Assembly (NCBI RefSeq): GCF_011602365.1
Contig: NZ_JAAONZ010000002.1
Coordinates: forward strand, 372,001-436,000
Origin: Pseudomaricurvus hydrocarbonicus
Lineage (GTDB): Bacteria; Pseudomonadota; Gammaproteobacteria; Pseudomonadales; Cellvibrionaceae
DNA length: 64,000 nt
Direction: 5' to 3'
The notes below the pieces were generated by a model. The model did not search any database and was not told the origin of the DNA. It worked only from the letters and a program-made list of their open reading frames with translations. A program made the translations under genes and the position numbers. The stretch's first letter is position 1. Each line of letters opens with the position of its first letter. Of this stretch, positions 34,916-43,132 are shown piece by piece.

Positions 34916-35401
34916 TCAGTTGGAGTCTTCCAGGGTTTTCACCAGATCTTTAAAGGTCTCCCGGTTGTTTTCATTTAACTCCATCAAAATCCTGTGGGCT
35001 TCCAACACTTTATTTCTGGCTGCGCATTCATCCATGTCACACACTTCCAGGCACTGATCGGGACTCAGTGGCACGGGCAGTTCGGTCATGATATTAAAGA
35101 TCTCGGAAAAACCCATGGTGTCTAGAAGTCGGTTAATACCGGCCGACGTGGAAATAATCACAGGACGCAGATGTTTGCGCTGATCGGCCAAGATCGATAT
35201 TTTAGCCATCAACCCCAGCGTGGTACTGTCAATCGCTTCTGCACTGGTGAGATCAAAAATGATCGAGGCAAAATCATCCGCCTCAAACATGGCATCGATA
35301 AACTGGTCAAATGACATGCACAAGGTCAACCTGACGTCACCCACCATCTTAATCACATAGACGCCAGCGTGATCTGCAACCCAAATCTTACCTTGCTGCA
35401 T
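34916..35401 (-). CDS. STAS-domain anti-anti-sigma factor (HsbA/RssC-like)
   Basis: A 161-residue protein with an N-terminal STAS domain. The motif AIDSTTLGLMAKI (about 55-67) carries the Ser that is phosphorylated in such antagonists. The C-terminal 60 residues are helical and acidic. It is probably dephosphorylated by the receiver/PP2C protein encoded just upstream on the same strand (93-nt gap), a partner-switching module. In Pseudomonas an equivalent gene sits beside similar receiver-phosphatase, PilZ and vacJ genes. The cognate Ser kinase is not encoded nearby. Confidence 0.85.
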   Translation of the reverse strand: MQQGKIWVADHAGVYVIKMVGDVRLTLCMSFDQFIDAMFEADDFASIIFDLTSAEAIDSTTLGLMAKISILADQRKHLRPVIISTSAGINRLLDTMGFSEIFNIMTELPVPLSPDQCLEVCDMDECAARNKVLEAHRILMELNENNRETFKDLVKTLEDSN

Positions 35402-35494
35402 AGTCTTTACCCTGAAACCCTTGAGCCTTTAACCCAACTGCAACTCTCGACATCACTGACCGTGTTTTCATAGAGTATTTTACAACTGTTCACT

Positions 35495-36685
35495 TCAACT
35501 ACCACTGCGTGAAAGACACAAAACGGCAATATCGTCCGGTGCATCGACAATTTCATCCAGTTTAAGCGTGCGGTTGATATTGTCCATACCGGCCGCGCCC
35601 GACGAAAGCCAACTCAGCAAATAATCTTCCTTTTCCAGCAAATCTTGAGGAGGCATAACCTCCAAAATGCCATCTGAAAAGGCTAATACTGCTGAGCCAG
35701 GGGGAAGTTCGGCCTCATACAACTGCCATTCCTGATTGGGGAACAGCCCCAGAGGTCGACCTTTACCTTCTAAAAAGCAGGTTTGATCCGGAGTTTTCAG
35801 CACCATCAATGGCAGGTGGCCAGCCACGGCATAGTACAGCCGGTTCAATTTAATATCCACTACCCCGACCAGACACGTCATATGATGACCCAGGCGGGTC
35901 TCCAGCAACAGGCGATTGACCTCAGCCAGGCCGATGTTCATGTCTTCTGCCACCGAACGTTTGCCGGTAAACAGCTGCCAGGTATGGGCAACTTCTGCCG
36001 TGGCGTGCTTCAGCCAGATGGTCGCGAAGGCTGATGACGCACCATGCCCCGAAACATCGGTCAGATAAAATGAGAAATATCGATCACCGGTATAGGCCAA
36101 ATCTATGAAGTCACCGCTGAGGAACAGCGAGGGAATAATGCGGTGCTCCAGGCAATATTCGCCTTTGGTGACTTTTTTGGGGGGCAAAAGCTGCTGTTGC
36201 ACACGTCGCCCCGCCTCCTGATCCTTTTGCAAAGTCCGCAAATGATCCTTAAGTTCACTGTTGGCGGCTTCTAACTCATCGCGGTACTGTAAGTTTTGGG
36301 CCAGAAGATCACGCCGTTCAAGGCTTTTTTCCACCGCATGAACGAGCACCTCCATATCAACAAGAGGCTTGATCAGGAAATCGGAGGCGCCCAGGCGCAG
36401 TGCCTTGACGACATCCCCCATGACCCCGACTCCGGACATCACGATTACCGGTGTCTCTGGAGAAAGCTGATGTACTTGTTCCAGCACCTGCAAGCCATCC
36501 ATTGAAGGCATACGCAAATCGGTGAGCACGACCTCCGGAGAATGTTGCTGAAACAGCGCCATACCCACAACACCCTGGTCGGCCTCCAACATTTCAAAAC
36601 CGCTGTCTTCCAGATAGGCCACGACACTTTCCCGCACAATCGTATCGTCATCAATGATGAGTAATTTCCGACTTCCTGAAGGCAT
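35495..36685 (-). CDS. Response regulator/PP2C (SpoIIE-type) phosphatase
   Basis: A 396-residue fusion. The receiver domain has the phospho-acceptor Asp in VVLTDLRMP (about D56) and the IVMSG segment. A coiled linker follows (about 125-165), then a SpoIIE-type PP2C phosphatase domain with LSGDFIDL, LTDVSGHGASSA and LAFSDGILE. It has no HATPase kinase domain, unlike HsbR. On receiver phosphorylation the phosphatase should act on the neighbouring STAS protein and so release or capture an anti-sigma or other target. The start at 36685 gives MPSGSRKLLIIDDD, the usual receiver beginning. Confidence 0.92.
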   Translation of the reverse strand: MPSGSRKLLIIDDDTIVRESVVAYLEDSGFEMLEADQGVVGMALFQQHSPEVVLTDLRMPSMDGLQVLEQVHQLSPETPVIVMSGVGVMGDVVKALRLGASDFLIKPLVDMEVLVHAVEKSLERRDLLAQNLQYRDELEAANSELKDHLRTLQKDQEAGRRVQQQLLPPKKVTKGEYCLEHRIIPSLFLSGDFIDLAYTGDRYFSFYLTDVSGHGASSAFATIWLKHATAEVAHTWQLFTGKRSVAEDMNIGLAEVNRLLLETRLGHHMTCLVGVVDIKLNRLYYAVAGHLPLMVLKTPDQTCFLEGKGRPLGLFPNQEWQLYEAELPPGSAVLAFSDGILEVMPPQDLLEKEDYLLSWLSSGAAGMDNINRTLKLDEIVDAPDDIAVLCLSRSGS

Positions 36686-37070
36686 TCTTCACCTGAATCG
36701 ATTGTAGTGATATCCAGCTAAGCACTTAATAAAGTTGACTGAACAGCGCCGCGATATGCACTTCCAGCATGAAAGATTCCCGCAAGGAAGGCAAACGCCG
36801 ACAGTGTCGACACGGGCATATCGCAAAGAATTAAGCGACATAAAGGGCTTACACTACTCTTATCACCACAGGCACGCAAGCTGTTCAAATGACAATTTTT
36901 CCGGTAGTTTTAGCACAGCAATACTAAGAACTTAAGCTTATAAAAGAGACTCTCAACCTTCTTATTTTGGCTATGCACACGTCTGTCCAAGCCAGACGAG
37001 CAGACTGCAGACCACAAAGGAACCCACCCAGACCGCACCAGAAAAACCACAACAATAACAGGGCTTCACT
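36686..37070. other. Divergent intergenic region
   Basis: 385 nt between the receiver/PP2C gene and the PilZ gene. It should hold both promoters. Reading it shows no clear -35/-10 pair, hairpin or small gene; a 66-codon ORF on the plus strand (36735-36935) has no ribosome site or recognisable product. Confidence 0.4.
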
Positions 37071-37409
37071 ATGAATCTGGCTAACAGAGCTTATCGGGAA
37101 AAACGCAGCTTTATTCGGATGCAGGTCAATGCGCCGGCCACAGTGGAATGCATATCATCAACGCTGACCCTTGAGACCAATCAGCTGTCGGGGACATGTC
37201 GGAATATAAGCGGTGGTGGGATGCTGCTTGAGATAAACAAGGTACTCCCGGTGTCCAGTCAGCTCAATGTCACCGTTTTTTCCAGACACAACCATCAACC
37301 CATACTGCAGGTAAAAGCGGAAGTGGTCAGGGTCGATAGTGGACCTGAAAATCACTGTTTACTGGGTTTAAAAATTCTGCAGCCGGACCCGCCACCAAGC
37401 GGCGTGTAA
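37071..37409 (+). CDS. PilZ-domain protein
   Basis: A 112-residue single PilZ domain. Both cyclic-di-GMP motifs are visible: RSFIR (the RxxxR motif) and NISGGG (the D/NxSxxG motif), followed by the beta-barrel (VSSQLNVTVF). It should bind cyclic-di-GMP and may act on the neighbouring regulatory or envelope genes. It stands opposite to the phosphatase gene. No extra domain is present. A weak AGGG lies about 10 nt upstream of the ATG. Confidence 0.88.
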   Translation: MNLANRAYREKRSFIRMQVNAPATVECISSTLTLETNQLSGTCRNISGGGMLLEINKVLPVSSQLNVTVFSRHNHQPILQVKAEVVRVDSGPENHCLLGLKILQPDPPPSGV

Positions 37410-37548
37410 GCGCGGCAGCATCACCTTACCAGTCAGCATTGGCCACCCGAATGCAAGGCCAATGGCTGCCGCTGCCAGTTCTGAGACTGCACTGCCCTCT
37501 TTAGAATTCGGGCTTGAGCGTTTGAGCGGGGTTAACCCTCGGGCTGAA

Positions 37549-38265
37549 TTAAAAGTCGAGCTCACCGCCAAAATCGTCTTCGACAACACCGTCCTGAATC
37601 AAATATGTTCTCCGCTGGAGATAAGCGTCGCGAATAAAGCTGTACTTATCACCGCTCAACAGGTCTTCTGCATCCAACAGCTTCGCCCGGGTATCCAGCA
37701 GATCCGCCCCCATTAAGACGTTACGCGTGCGAATGTGGTCAATACTGCTGACAGGATGGACATAGGCACCCAGTGGGTAGCCAAAAACATCTCGAACCGT
37801 CGACGAACCCAGGAACGGCAACACAAGGTAGGCGCCTTCACCGGCTCCCCACACAGCAAATGTCTGGCCAAAGTCTTCCCCTTCGCTGCGCGGCATCCCA
37901 AAATGACGAGCCACATCAAAGATACCCACAACACCCGCCGTAGAGTTGACAATCAGGCGACCGGTATCATTACTCGCCTGAAGCCACTTCCACTGCAAGA
38001 CATCATTGAGGATATTGCGAACTTCCAGAAGGTTGGAAAAAAAGTTGGAAACGCCCGTTTCAACAGGGTCAGGAGTGACAGCACGGTAACCTTTGGCAAC
38101 CGGCTTTAAGAAATAGCGATCCAGGGTATCGTTAAAGACAAAAATCTTGCGATTGAATCCTTCCCAAGGGTCCCGATCACCGACCTCGGCAGATAAACCA
38201 GCTTGGCTAACCAGTGAAAACAGCAATCCAGCTGCTATTGATGTAAATCGGGCATTGAATCCCAT
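37549..38265 (-). CDS. mlaA: MlaA (VacJ) phospholipid-transport outer-membrane protein
   Basis: A 238-residue MlaA. It has DPWEGFNRKIFVFND, the family's most conserved segment, followed by SNLLEVRNILNDVLQ, FNIREP-like helices and GAGEGAYLVLPFLGSSTVRD. With the MlaBCDEF system it removes misplaced phospholipids from the outer leaflet of the outer membrane. The N-terminal signal MGFNARFTSIAAGLLFSLVSQ...GLSA has no Cys, so it is not an obvious lipoprotein, whereas E. coli MlaA is. The mla transport genes are not in the window. Confidence 0.92.
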   Translation of the reverse strand: MGFNARFTSIAAGLLFSLVSQAGLSAEVGDRDPWEGFNRKIFVFNDTLDRYFLKPVAKGYRAVTPDPVETGVSNFFSNLLEVRNILNDVLQWKWLQASNDTGRLIVNSTAGVVGIFDVARHFGMPRSEGEDFGQTFAVWGAGEGAYLVLPFLGSSTVRDVFGYPLGAYVHPVSSIDHIRTRNVLMGADLLDTRAKLLDAEDLLSGDKYSFIRDAYLQRRTYLIQDGVVEDDFGGELDF

Positions 38266-38352
38266 CGTCTCCCTCCTGACATGTACGAAGGAAGCATTTT
38301 AGCCCAGGTCGGATTGAAGGCATAGCGCCTCCACCCAACTTACCCTTCCAGT

Positions 38353-38931
38353 TTATTCAGCACACTGAAACTGGTAGTGCAAAAAATAATCAGATTGAGC
38401 CGGCACAGACCATTCTTTCAGTTTTTCCCAGCCCTGCGGGCAATAATGAACCATCTGTGCAAACAAGCCATTGAGCGCAGATTGAGGACCACCCGTTACG
38501 CTAAAGGGCTCACGGATATTAAACACGACGCTGGCATTCCTCTCCGCCAGGTCGTTCTTTACCAGCTGTTCAGCCGGATTCAGGCGAGCTGAAGCCTGTT
38601 TTGTGACCTGTGCGCTGAGGTCTTCCTCCACCACACCTTGGCTGCCTGACTGCAGGCGAGAGACATGCTGATCCAGGCCTGAAGGCTGGTCGGTATTTTT
38701 CTGCGAATAGGTGTCGACGGCTTTTTTGTTTCTGCCAAAGAAGCGGGTTCCCTCTTCGGGGTCATAAACAAAATCAGGTTCCTCGCTGCAATCCACATGC
38801 AGTTTACTGAAATCCAGGCTGTCCGCCATATCCACTTCATTGCCACAGGTGCTATTGTCAGCCCGCAACGAGCCGGCAAATAACTGAGTTGAACACGCTA
38901 TGACAACTGCTGCCCAAAAATTACGCTTCAT
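38353..38931 (-). CDS. Hypothetical exported protein
   Basis: A 192-residue protein with a Sec signal peptide (MKRNFWAAVVIACSTQLFA). The mature part is hydrophilic and contains several Cys, a short acidic segment (YDPEEGTRFFGR) and a conserved-looking C-terminal region (YCPQGWEKLKEWSV). I do not recognise the family. The GGAG at 6 nt upstream selects the ATG at 38931. It follows mlaA in the minus direction with 88 nt between. Confidence 0.65.
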   Translation of the reverse strand: MKRNFWAAVVIACSTQLFAGSLRADNSTCGNEVDMADSLDFSKLHVDCSEEPDFVYDPEEGTRFFGRNKKAVDTYSQKNTDQPSGLDQHVSRLQSGSQGVVEEDLSAQVTKQASARLNPAEQLVKNDLAERNASVVFNIREPFSVTGGPQSALNGLFAQMVHYCPQGWEKLKEWSVPAQSDYFLHYQFQCAE

Positions 38932-39026
38932 CATTTTCTCCACAAAAATGACTGGTTATCAGTAAATTGATCGGCCTTTCAGAGCTTGATCAACCTTCAA
39001 TAATGCATCCCAAAAATCAACCAACC

Positions 39027-39052
39027 GGAAAAGGTGCCAATGCACCTTTTCC
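39027..39052 (-). terminator. Probable terminator of the porin gene
   Basis: GGAAAAGGTGC-CAAT-GCACCTTTTCC, an 11-bp perfect stem, 29 nt past the porin stop. The T run is part of the stem arm, so the site may work in both directions. Confidence 0.65.
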
Positions 39053-39080
39053 TTAAGCACTGTTTAAATCGATGGCTATA

Positions 39081-40151
39081 TTAGAACTTGTGTTCCATGC
39101 CCAGGCCAAAGACATCGCTGTCGGATGAGAAAGACAGCAGATTGTCATCGGTTTCGATGTTGGAATAATAGGTGTAGACTTTGGTTGACTTGGCCAGCTT
39201 GTAATCAACACCCACAACCCAGGCCTCTCTTTCAAAGTCATCGTCAACAAGGCTGCCACCAAAGGTTGCATCTTCAACAGTGTACTCGCCCTGACCGTAT
39301 TGAGTTTTCAGAACAAAGTCACCCAGCTTATAAGCAGCGCTGACCATGAAGCTGTCTTCGTCGTAGCTCATCTCGGTTGAACCAGAAGCGTTATCTTCAA
39401 AGTTGTCACCGTCTTCAGCTTGCTGAAGAATCGCACCCAGGGTCAGATCACCGATTGCGTAAGAGGCCACAAAGCGGTTGATGTTCAGAAATTGCTTTTC
39501 CTGACTGCCGGATTTTACGTTTTCATCACGAGACAGAGCCAAATACAGGCCTTCGTGGCTGAAGCTCACCCCGGTGGAGTAGCTGTCCAGCAGACCGTCG
39601 CGACGATCGCCACTGTCTTCACCCAGAACACTCATCACAGAGAGTGAAAAGCCACCCAGTTTAGGGGTAGTGTAATTGATCATGTTGCTGGAACGGGTCT
39701 CACCAGACATCCAGTTCTTGATGTCGCCACCCTGCAAATCACCAAACAAATCCACTTTCGCTTGAGACAGCTTCAACACGGAATCGTGGCGACCGGCGAT
39801 GATGGTGCCGTAGTCACCCATCAAGCCCACATAAATATTGCGCTGCTTGAAGGTTTGATCGTCAGAGCTGCTGCCAGAAATACCACTGTCTACATAGACT
39901 TCAAATTCGGCCTTGTAGATGGCGTACAGGTTCTCGCCCAGCTGGGTTTTACCCTTGAAGCCCACACGTGAAGCATTACTGTTGAGGTTCCAGGCGCTTT
40001 CGTTATCGCCGTCAACGCTGGAATCAAAGTTGGTGTTTACCGCCGTTACGTTCATTTTGCCGTAAAAGCTGGTATCGGTTTCGCCCAACTCGGCGAACGC
40101 AGTGACAGGCAATACAGCGGCTACAGCTAATGGTAATAATGCTTTTTTCAT
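39081..40151 (-). CDS. Outer-membrane porin (general diffusion type)
   Basis: A 356-residue 16-strand-type porin. It has the signal peptide MKKALLPLAVAAVLPVTAFA, then ELGETDTSFYGKMNV..., and ends in the terminal Phe (GMEHKF) required for BAM insertion. Many acidic residues line the loops. The ATG at 40151 has GGGGA 7-8 nt upstream and is preferred over the ATG at 40214. It fits the Gram-negative porin family that includes OmpC-like porins of Pseudomonadales/Vibrio; the transported solute is unknown. Confidence 0.92.
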   Translation of the reverse strand: MKKALLPLAVAAVLPVTAFAELGETDTSFYGKMNVTAVNTNFDSSVDGDNESAWNLNSNASRVGFKGKTQLGENLYAIYKAEFEVYVDSGISGSSSDDQTFKQRNIYVGLMGDYGTIIAGRHDSVLKLSQAKVDLFGDLQGGDIKNWMSGETRSSNMINYTTPKLGGFSLSVMSVLGEDSGDRRDGLLDSYSTGVSFSHEGLYLALSRDENVKSGSQEKQFLNINRFVASYAIGDLTLGAILQQAEDGDNFEDNASGSTEMSYDEDSFMVSAAYKLGDFVLKTQYGQGEYTVEDATFGGSLVDDDFEREAWVVGVDYKLAKSTKVYTYYSNIETDDNLLSFSSDSDVFGLGMEHKF

Positions 40152-40411
40152 GGTGTTATCCCCTAAACTCTTTTGGTTGTAGTTAGACCAGTTGTCATCA
40201 AGCCTTGAACGCAACCCTTGCTCGTTGATTACGTTATGGCAGGCATTCTGACGACGAAATATGTCAGTAATATGACCAAGGTTTAAAAAAGGGATTTTTT
40301 ATGGCTTAGATTAATTCGGCGACGCGAACTAAGGGAAAGAAAATAAAGTCTTTAAAATCAGTCAGTTAGGATAAAAATCCGCAGTAGACCAAAGAATGCC
40401 GGGGTGCCATA

Positions 40412-41170
40412 TCAAAAAAGAACGTCTGAATTCTGTAATTTTTTGAGTATCTCATGGCCCAGCTGAACGAAGTGCTGTGGATCCGGGTACCCACTCTCGA
40501 TGGCCAGACGCTGCAGAGCCTGTTCACCGGTGAGTCCTTCATCCCCCTGTAAAAGATTGAGCAGTTGGACGGTCAGTGCATTGGTTTCCATAAACCGGAC
40601 CTGATCCTCCCGATTGCGATAAACCAAAATAAAGACAGCCTCGGCTGAAGGTTGTTGCGGCTGAAAAGCCCGCCCAATCTTATGAACGGGATATTGATAT
40701 GACAGCGCCCACACCAGGGGAGAGACCAGCGGCTGTTGTTGCAGCAGATCTTGTGTTAACCGCTTTTCGCCAGACACTGGTACCACCTCTTCCGAGACAT
40801 CCAATGCCAGCTCCACCCATTCGTAATGCGCCAACTCCAATAAGAAGCCCGGGTCACCTTCTCGCCCTTCCCGTTCATATTGCAAGTAGGCGAGGAATTC
40901 CTGACTGATTTCCAGGAAATACGGAGAATGAGATTCGTGACTGCGAATAAAATCTCTCACCAGTTCGTGCCAGTCCTGGTCTTCATAAATACTGCGCAAA
41001 ACTGGAAAGCCACTACTGAGAAAACTTTCAATATTGTTGTACACCAGATCGCAATATATTTTCAAACGTCGCTTTTCCAGATTTTCTGGTGCCTGACTGG
41101 CGTCTGGATCGCGAACGTAATCGGCAAACTGTTTTTGGGTGTGGAGAAACCCAGGGAGCGCATCACTCAT
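40412..41170 (-). CDS. hvfC: HvfC/BufC-family RiPP maturation partner (DUF2063)
   Basis: A 252-residue DUF2063 protein. The N-terminal helical segment (LHTQKQFADYVRDP) and YNNIESFLSSGFPVLRSIYED are typical of the partner that holds the precursor for the DUF692 enzyme. Its C-terminal part has an HTH-like region. An in-frame GTG at 41176 overlaps the hvfB stop as GTGA; the ATG at 41170 with AAGG 7 nt upstream was preferred. Together with hvfB and hvfA it makes a complete modification set for a copper-binding peptide. Confidence 0.92.
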   Translation of the reverse strand: MSDALPGFLHTQKQFADYVRDPDASQAPENLEKRRLKIYCDLVYNNIESFLSSGFPVLRSIYEDQDWHELVRDFIRSHESHSPYFLEISQEFLAYLQYEREGREGDPGFLLELAHYEWVELALDVSEEVVPVSGEKRLTQDLLQQQPLVSPLVWALSYQYPVHKIGRAFQPQQPSAEAVFILVYRNREDQVRFMETNALTVQLLNLLQGDEGLTGEQALQRLAIESGYPDPQHFVQLGHEILKKLQNSDVLF

Positions 41171-41172
41171 AG

Positions 41173-42051
41173 TCACACCTTGCTCAAATCAGAGTCTGCA
41201 TTCATTGAATCACGCCCCCCGGAAAGCGTTTTGGCCTCATCCTGCAACTGTTGAATCTGTTTGACTTCCAGCATCAATTCTTGCGTCGCAGGAATGTTGA
41301 AATCTCGCTCCAACAAGGTTGGCATGACACCGAAGCGCTGGTAAGCCACCTGCAGGATCTTCCATACTGGCGCGATTACATTAGCGCCGTGAGTATCAAC
41401 CCGTAAGTCCTCCGCTTCTTCAAAATGCCCAGCGATATGTACATAAACGGTTTTTTCGAGAGGCAACTGCGTGAGGAACTCAAACGGGTCATAGCGATGA
41501 TTAATGCTGTTGACGTAGATATTATTAACATCCAGGAGAAGATCGCAATCTGCTTCGGCGAGCACCGCGTTGATGAAATCAATTTCACTCATTTCCTGCT
41601 GTGGTGCGCAATAGTAAGAAACGTTTTCCATCGCGATGCGTTGCCCAAGAAAATCCTGCACCTGTTGTATACGATTCGCTACGTGTCTTACCGCCTCTTC
41701 GGTGAAAGGTATCGGCATCAAATCGTACAGGTGACCATGATCACTGCAGTAACTCAAGTGTTCGGTGTACTGGCGAATGTTGTGGTCTTGCATGAAGCGC
41801 TTAATGTTGGACAGCAGATCCAGATCCAGTGGATCAGCAGATCCAATCGATAGCGATAAACCATGACACACAAAGGGGAAACGTTCTGTATATTCGCGAA
41901 ATTTCTTCGCAAACCGCCCACCCAGGTGAATCCAGTTTTCAGGCGCCACCTCCATAAACTGCACGTCGTCTACAGTCAGAGACTGTAAATCATCCAGCAT
42001 GCTGCGCCTCAAGCCAAGACCGGCTCCATCAACGGGGTATGAACGCTTCAT
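41173..42051 (-). CDS. hvfB: HvfB/BufB-family MNIO peptide maturase (DUF692)
   Basis: A 292-residue multinuclear non-heme iron enzyme (DUF692). It has the TIM-barrel ligand motifs AMENVSYY, LLLDVNNIYVN and YVHIAGHFEE, and DTHG. Relatives (HvfB, BufB, MbnB) oxidise precursor Cys into oxazolone/thioamide or related heterocycles. It is encoded just upstream of hvfC, with overlapping ends, and 265 nt after hvfA. Iron-loaded cytoplasmic enzyme; acts on the HvfA precursor before export. Confidence 0.94.
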   Translation of the reverse strand: MKRSYPVDGAGLGLRRSMLDDLQSLTVDDVQFMEVAPENWIHLGGRFAKKFREYTERFPFVCHGLSLSIGSADPLDLDLLSNIKRFMQDHNIRQYTEHLSYCSDHGHLYDLMPIPFTEEAVRHVANRIQQVQDFLGQRIAMENVSYYCAPQQEMSEIDFINAVLAEADCDLLLDVNNIYVNSINHRYDPFEFLTQLPLEKTVYVHIAGHFEEAEDLRVDTHGANVIAPVWKILQVAYQRFGVMPTLLERDFNIPATQELMLEVKQIQQLQDEAKTLSGGRDSMNADSDLSKV

Positions 42052-42316
42052 AATAAATTGCTTAATAGACTGGTGGTACAGTCACCCATCAGCGAAAAGG
42101 TGAGGCGACGTTGAATGACTTCTTGTTTAACTGTTTGATAACTTCTTTAACTCTTTGACAACTTCATGGCGTTTCGGGAAAGGTATCCACACACACCGTG
42201 TTTATAGCCCAACCGGAAACACCTGAAGTAAAGAGTCACTCACTCGTGAACAACCACGAAGTAAACCGCCTCACACCACAGGGTGAAAAAATCAAAGCGT
42301 GACATCAACTTTGGGC

Positions 42317-42733
42317 TTATTTCTCACCACAGCTGCCTTCTTTCATCGCTTTCTCTTCGCCACACTGGCCTTCTTTCATGGCTTTACCTTCGCCACATTT
42401 GCCTTCTTTCATGCCTTTACTTTCACCGCACTTGCCTTCTTTGGCAGCTTTTTTGTCGGCACCGCACCTGGCCTCGCCGCACTTACCTTCCTTCTTGGTT
42501 TTGGCCGCTTTATCGGCGCCGCATTTAGCTTCCCCACACTTGCCTTCGGCGCCTTTTTCAGCCAGGTTATAGCCCGAAGACAACTCCTGTGCGGAGAAGG
42601 GATTCGCGTCCGCGTGAGCCAACGGAGCCAGTGCAGCAGAAGCAACAAACGCAGCACTGACTGCAGCTGCAAACGGTGACGTTAAAGTTTTCATTTTAAC
42701 TGCGCGGCCAGTTGTGATTTCTTTCTTAACCAT
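42317..42733 (-). CDS. hvfA: HvfA-type Cys-repeat RiPP precursor (bufferin/metallophore)
   Basis: A 138-residue precursor. The signal peptide (n-region MVKKEITTGRAVKMKTLTSP, then AAAVSAAFVASAALAPLAHA) ends about residue 42. The core has eight Cys at 66, 71, 85, 90, 102, 113, 124 and 135, in EGKCGEAK, CGADK, EGKCGEAR, EGKCGESK, EGKCGEGK, EGQCGEEK and EGSCGEK repeats. The EGKCG unit is the motif modified by HvfB/HvfC to copper-binding groups in Haemophilus. The ATG at 42733 has AAGG 8-10 nt upstream and is preferred to the ORF start at 42805. No DoxX-type hvfD gene is seen next to the operon. Confidence 0.9.
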   Translation of the reverse strand: MVKKEITTGRAVKMKTLTSPFAAAVSAAFVASAALAPLAHADANPFSAQELSSGYNLAEKGAEGKCGEAKCGADKAAKTKKEGKCGEARCGADKKAAKEGKCGESKGMKEGKCGEGKAMKEGQCGEEKAMKEGSCGEK

Positions 42734-43132
42734 AACCCTTATCCTTTCTAACTGTTTATGTCGAGTGCCTGAGAGCATGGAGACAGTTGGCTTTATGCAC
42801 AACAATGTCCAGCTGCTATATCGTGTACCATCAAGTACCGCCTGTCACATCAATTAGTCGACAATCCACCAATTAACTGACGGTCACGCCATCGCTCCAT
42901 GAAAAACCACTTCCGGTCGTGAAAACCCGGCATCACGAAGGTGATGGTGTTTACTATGACCGGGCAGTCTTTGGATAGTTTCACAAAAGCGTGGCAAAGG
43001 ACAAGCCAGCAGGGAGGTATGCTACACATCACGGCGCCTGCCATGGGATTCAGACAACAGCCTGGGGTTATGTCATCTCCTGCCAGATCTTGTGATTCGG
43101 AACTAGACAATGAGAGTCGACTCAAGCTCTGC
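42734..43132. other. Intergenic region, probable hvfA promoter
   Basis: About 400 nt between the hvfA start and the hrpA stop. The hvfA promoter should lie in the left part, but no clear -35/-10 or ECF-type sequence could be assigned. The right part shows no hairpin with a T tract after hrpA. Nothing else was identified. Confidence 0.35.

Noticed and set aside
42299-42679. Plus-strand ORFs rich in Phe/Leu/Ala opposite hvfA
   Set aside because: They are antisense readings of the EGKCG repeat; the minus-strand product has a signal peptide, ribosome site and linked maturases.
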